Of a stretch of 64,000 nucleotides of DNA, positions 61,448 to 64,000 are shown piece after piece. The notes below the pieces were generated by a model. That model was given only the letters and a program-made list of their open reading frames with translations. It did no database searches and was not told the DNA's origin. This DNA is from Noviluteimonas lactosilytica (lineage in GTDB: Bacteria; Pseudomonadota; Gammaproteobacteria; Xanthomonadales; Xanthomonadaceae). A program made the translations under genes and the position numbers. Position 1 is the first letter of the stretch. Each line of letters starts with the position of its first letter. The DNA is taken from positions 310,001 through 374,000 of the forward strand of contig NZ_JAJGAK010000001.1 in NCBI RefSeq assembly GCF_020866925.1, given 5' to 3'.

Positions 61448-62071
61448 TCAGTCGAGCAGTGCCGACAGGTCCGCGACGAACCCCCGCCACTCGCGCTCGC
61501 GCGACGCCGAATCGCGCTGTCGCAACACGAACGAGGGATGCACCGTCGCAATCGCGCGCGCCCCGCTCGGCAATTCGATCCACTGCCCGCGCTGCTGCAT
61601 CAACTTGAACTTCGTCCCGAGCACGTTGCGTGCGGCGATCGCGCCCAGGCACACGACGACCTCCGGCTTGATGCGCGCCAGCTCACCCTCGAGCCAGAGG
61701 CGGCACGCGCGTTGTTCGCCCGGGTTCGGACTCTTGTGCAAACGCACCTTGCCGCGTTGCTCGAACTTGAAGTGCTTCACCGCGTTGGTGACATAGACCT
61801 GCCTGCGATCGATGCCGAGTTCGTCGAGCGCCTTGTCGAACAGTTGGCCGGCGGGACCGACGAACGGATGCCCCGCAAGATCTTCCTTGTCGCCGGGTTG
61901 TTCGCCGACGACCACGATGCGGGCGCGCGCGGGGCCTTCGCCGAAGACCGTTTGCGTCGCATGCTTCCAGAGGTCGCAGCGTTTGCAGTCTTCGGCCGCT
62001 TCGCGCAGTGCGGAAAGGCTGCGGCCTTTCGGCTCGGGTGCGGTGCCTTCGGGGACGTTGCGCTTGGGCAT
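61448..62071 (-). CDS. UdgX family uracil-DNA glycosylase
   Basis: A 207-residue uracil-DNA glycosylase-superfamily protein of the UdgX type. Fe-S ligand candidates are Cys29, Cys32, Cys123 and Cys141. The uracil-pocket motif is GEQPGDKEDLAGHPFVGPAG (56-75). The UdgX-specific insertion reads QRGKVRLHKSPNPGEQ with His112, the residue that in characterised UdgX proteins forms a covalent link with the abasic site. TVHPSFVLR (about 176-184) is the second catalytic motif. It lies 21 bp downstream of the Lhr helicase stop on the same strand, so the two are probably cotranscribed. Confidence 0.87.
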   Translation of the reverse strand: MPKRNVPEGTAPEPKGRSLSALREAAEDCKRCDLWKHATQTVFGEGPARARIVVVGEQPGDKEDLAGHPFVGPAGQLFDKALDELGIDRRQVYVTNAVKHFKFEQRGKVRLHKSPNPGEQRACRLWLEGELARIKPEVVVCLGAIAARNVLGTKFKLMQQRGQWIELPSGARAIATVHPSFVLRQRDSASREREWRGFVADLSALLD

Positions 62072-62092
62072 GGGCGCAAGCGTCTCGCAGGG

Positions 62093-64000
62093 TCAGTGAA
62101 GGTTGAGCGGATCGGAGAGGCGCGGATCGCGTGAGCGCGTCTCGCCGTGCAGCGTCGGCTCGGGTTCACGCAACAACGCGCGCTTCCACGCGTTCTGGTC
62201 GGCCAGCGTCGTCTCGACGTGCCAATGCACGTTGCCGGCGACGAACGTCGCGACCGCGATGCCGTCGCGATACAGCACGCGCGCACCGAGTTGGCGCGGC
62301 ACCTTGTCGCCTGCGAGCACGGTGCCGACGAGGTTGAGCGGATCGAGCGCGGAAAGACTGACCAGCGCGCCGTCGTGCGCGCGCTTGCGCACCGCGCGCA
62401 TCGCGGCCACCGCTTCCGGCAACGCGAATTGTTCGCCCGAAAGGCCCGCGATGAAACGCCCGCCGCGGATTTCGCCGCGCGCTTCGAGGCGGTGGTAGAC
62501 GCGCAGCAACTCGCGCCACGGCGGCAACCACGCGGCTTCGCGTTCGAGCAGGCGCCAACCGACCACGCCGTAACGACGCAGCAAGGTGCGCGCGATGTGT
62601 TCGATCGATTCCGGATCCACCGTGTCCGGTGCTTCGGCCTTGCGCGTCAGCGTCCAGCGGCCCGCGTCTTCGATGCCGAACAGCGAGGCGCGACGATTGC
62701 GGCGTCCGCCGAACGCATGCGGCCGCTTCGACTGCGGCACGAGCAGCGCGCGCAGGCCCGCGAAGCTGTCGCAATGCACGCGGCCACGCGCGACGAGCTC
62801 GGCGAGCGCGTCTTCGAGTTCGGTGCGCAACAGGTGCGCGCCGGTGACCAGTTCGTCGAAGAACGACGCGCCGTTGTCGCGCAGGTACTCGACCACCTTC
62901 TCCGCGCGCGACGACAAAGCCGGCTCTTCATCCTTGCGTTGCGCGGCGACTTGCGACCAGGTCGCGAGTTGTCGGCGCGGCAACAACACGATCGGCGTCG
63001 CGCGCACCGGCGCGGTGCGGCCGGCGCCCTGCCCGTCCGCGGATGGCGTCGCGTTGCGCAGGCGCGCCCACGTCGTGCGGCCGGCGGTGCACAGATCGTC
63101 GAGCCACGCGATCGAGTAATCGTTGACGCGCGAAGGCAGCAGGTCCGATTCCCACGACGCGGCGGGCGCTTCGAACCCTTCCAGTTGCGCGACCACGCCG
63201 GCGAGCGCTTCGGGCCCACTCACGCGCGTCGACGGCGAAACGCGCTGCCAGTCGAACAGGAACCGCATGAAATCGCGCGGTTCGACCGGCTGGATCTCGC
63301 GGCGCAGTCGGCCGATGGTGTAACGGTGGATGCGCGCGAGCAGGTGGCGTTCGCACCACTCTTCTTCGTTCGGCGCGTCGGGCCCCGAAGAGAAGCGGCC
63401 GCGCATGACGAAGCCCTCGTTCTCCAGCGCGAGCAACGCGAGATCGATGTCGCTGCGCGGCAACGCGAGCGATTCGGCCATCGTCGCGGCGGTCACCGGA
63501 CCGAGACCCGTGAGGCGTGCACGCACGAGGGCAATGGCGGCTTCTTCGCGCGCCCATTCGCGCGCATAGGAATCGGGGACGCCGATCTTCGGCGACCACG
63601 CCGCTTCGGGATGCAGGACCTTCGCCTGGGGCAAGCGTTCGGCGGCCCACCAGAGGCCCGCACCTGCATCGACGCGCGTCGCGCGCTTCGACTTCGCGAG
63701 CGACTGCAGCATCGGCAGCCACCCATGCAGGTCCGCTTCGGCGACGGTGACCGCGCCGAGCCCCATCAACGCTTCGTGCATTTCGTCGGCGTTGCGCGCA
63801 TCGGGCCAGGCCTGCGCGCGCACTTCGGCGATCGCTTCCGGATCGAGGCGACCGAGATCGGTGGCGTCGTCGGCTTCCGCGTAGCGTCGCGCCATCACCG
63901 CCTGCGTGCGGCGTTCTTCCAGCGGCGCGTCGTCGAGGAACGCATACGGCCGCGCGTTGAGCGCTTCGGCGGCGAACGGCGACGGCGCGGTGAGGTCGCG
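62093..64000 (-). CDS. Lhr-family DEAD/DEAH helicase, C-terminal part (cut by window edge)
   Basis: The C-terminal about 635 residues of a large Lhr-like helicase; the helicase motor domains lie beyond the window. The visible start contains LTAPSPFAAEALNARPYAFL, then DDAPLEERRTQAV, the typical junction after the motor core. After that come winged-helix and beta-domain blocks (LLRRYGVVGWRLLEREAAWL, RGGRFIAGLSGEQFALPEAV, NLVGTVLAGDKVPRQLGARV). Lhr proteins translocate 3'-5' on single-stranded DNA and unwind RNA-DNA hybrids; E. coli Lhr has been reported to carry uracil-glycosylase activity in its C-terminal region. It is upstream of udgX in the same direction, with a 21-bp gap. Confidence 0.88.
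   Translation of the reverse strand, partial: RDLTAPSPFAAEALNARPYAFLDDAPLEERRTQAVMARRYAEADDATDLGRLDPEAIAEVRAQAWPDARNADEMHEALMGLGAVTVAEADLHGWLPMLQSLAKSKRATRVDAGAGLWWAAERLPQAKVLHPEAAWSPKIGVPDSYAREWAREEAAIALVRARLTGLGPVTAATMAESLALPRSDIDLALLALENEGFVMRGRFSSGPDAPNEEEWCERHLLARIHRYTIGRLRREIQPVEPRDFMRFLFDWQRVSPSTRVSGPEALAGVVAQLEGFEAPAASWESDLLPSRVNDYSIAWLDDLCTAGRTTWARLRNATPSADGQGAGRTAPVRATPIVLLPRRQLATWSQVAAQRKDEEPALSSRAEKVVEYLRDNGASFFDELVTGAHLLRTELEDALAELVARGRVHCDSFAGLRALLVPQSKRPHAFGGRRNRRASLFGIEDAGRWTLTRKAEAPDTVDPESIEHIARTLLRRYGVVGWRLLEREAAWLPPWRELLRVYHRLEARGEIRGGRFIAGLSGEQFALPEAVAAMRAVRKRAHDGALVSLSALDPLNLVGTVLAGDKVPRQLGARVLYRDGIAVATFVAGNVHWHVETTLADQNAWKRALLREPEPTLHGETRSRDPRLSDPLNLH

Overview
The window is a chromosomal segment of a high-GC gammaproteobacterium, most likely a Lysobacter-like member of the Xanthomonadaceae. 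This is inferred from gene content and G/C-rich third codon positions: a fused alpha-beta 2-oxoacid dehydrogenase E1, an sdh cluster with SdhE and an SDHAF4-like protein, a class I fumarase, Rhs (YD-repeat) genes with signal peptides, and several palindromic repeat families. No rRNA, tRNA, CRISPR array or transposase gene was seen.

Layout. Positions 1-3.1 kb hold an AI-2E-type transporter cut by the window edge, a polytopic membrane protein, a GFA protein and a DUF1801 protein. From 2.5 to 7.2 kb a minus-strand operon encodes succinate dehydrogenase (sdhC-D-A-B) with the assembly factors SdhE and SDHAF4-like, plus a MAPEG protein; ygfZ, an iron-sulfur maintenance gene, is divergent at 7.2 kb. 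From 8.1 to 12.9 kb a second operon carries a glutaryl-CoA-type acyl-CoA dehydrogenase, a GNAT acetyltransferase, a glutathione S-transferase and the fused E1. From 13 to 21.7 kb there are envelope and housekeeping genes: two glycine-zipper proteins, tatD, tcdA, a cytochrome c-like protein, an M35 metallopeptidase, a cold-shock protein, a phospholipase D/cardiolipin synthase-like protein and a BON-MscS channel. A 540-bp gene-free stretch at 21.74-22.28 kb holds two related 130-bp stem-loop cassettes around a shorter palindrome.

From 22.3 to 29.7 kb come class I fumarase, an ECF sigma factor with a coupled membrane anti-sigma-like protein and a DUF4097 protein, an ABC exporter, a PQQ-type sugar dehydrogenase and a second GFA protein. 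From 29.9 to 39 kb a LysR regulator faces a tripartite RND efflux operon that also contains two SDR-like proteins and a small membrane protein. From 39 to 47.8 kb lies an accessory Rhs island, all on the minus strand: a frameshifted upstream Rhs gene, an intact secreted Rhs toxin gene with an overlapping immunity gene, a decayed second copy of the Rhs 3' region with its own immunity-like gene, and a row of small genes that includes a DUF2247-like gene and a DUF2185 pseudogene. Parts of this tail are visibly more A/T-rich than the rest.

From 47.9 to 64 kb are scattered genes: a DUF488 protein, an ABC1/UbiB-like kinase, ferredoxin-NADP reductase, a diguanylate cyclase, a LytTR regulator, a membrane acyltransferase, glutathione peroxidase, a CBS protein, an M3 peptidase, a YdeP-like molybdenum oxidoreductase, and a DNA-repair pair of UdgX and an Lhr helicase (cut by the window edge).

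Three dispersed elements made of GGGAAAC heptamers, one run of GGGATTC heptamers and two palindromes with a common GGGGTCAGAG arm sit between genes across the window.
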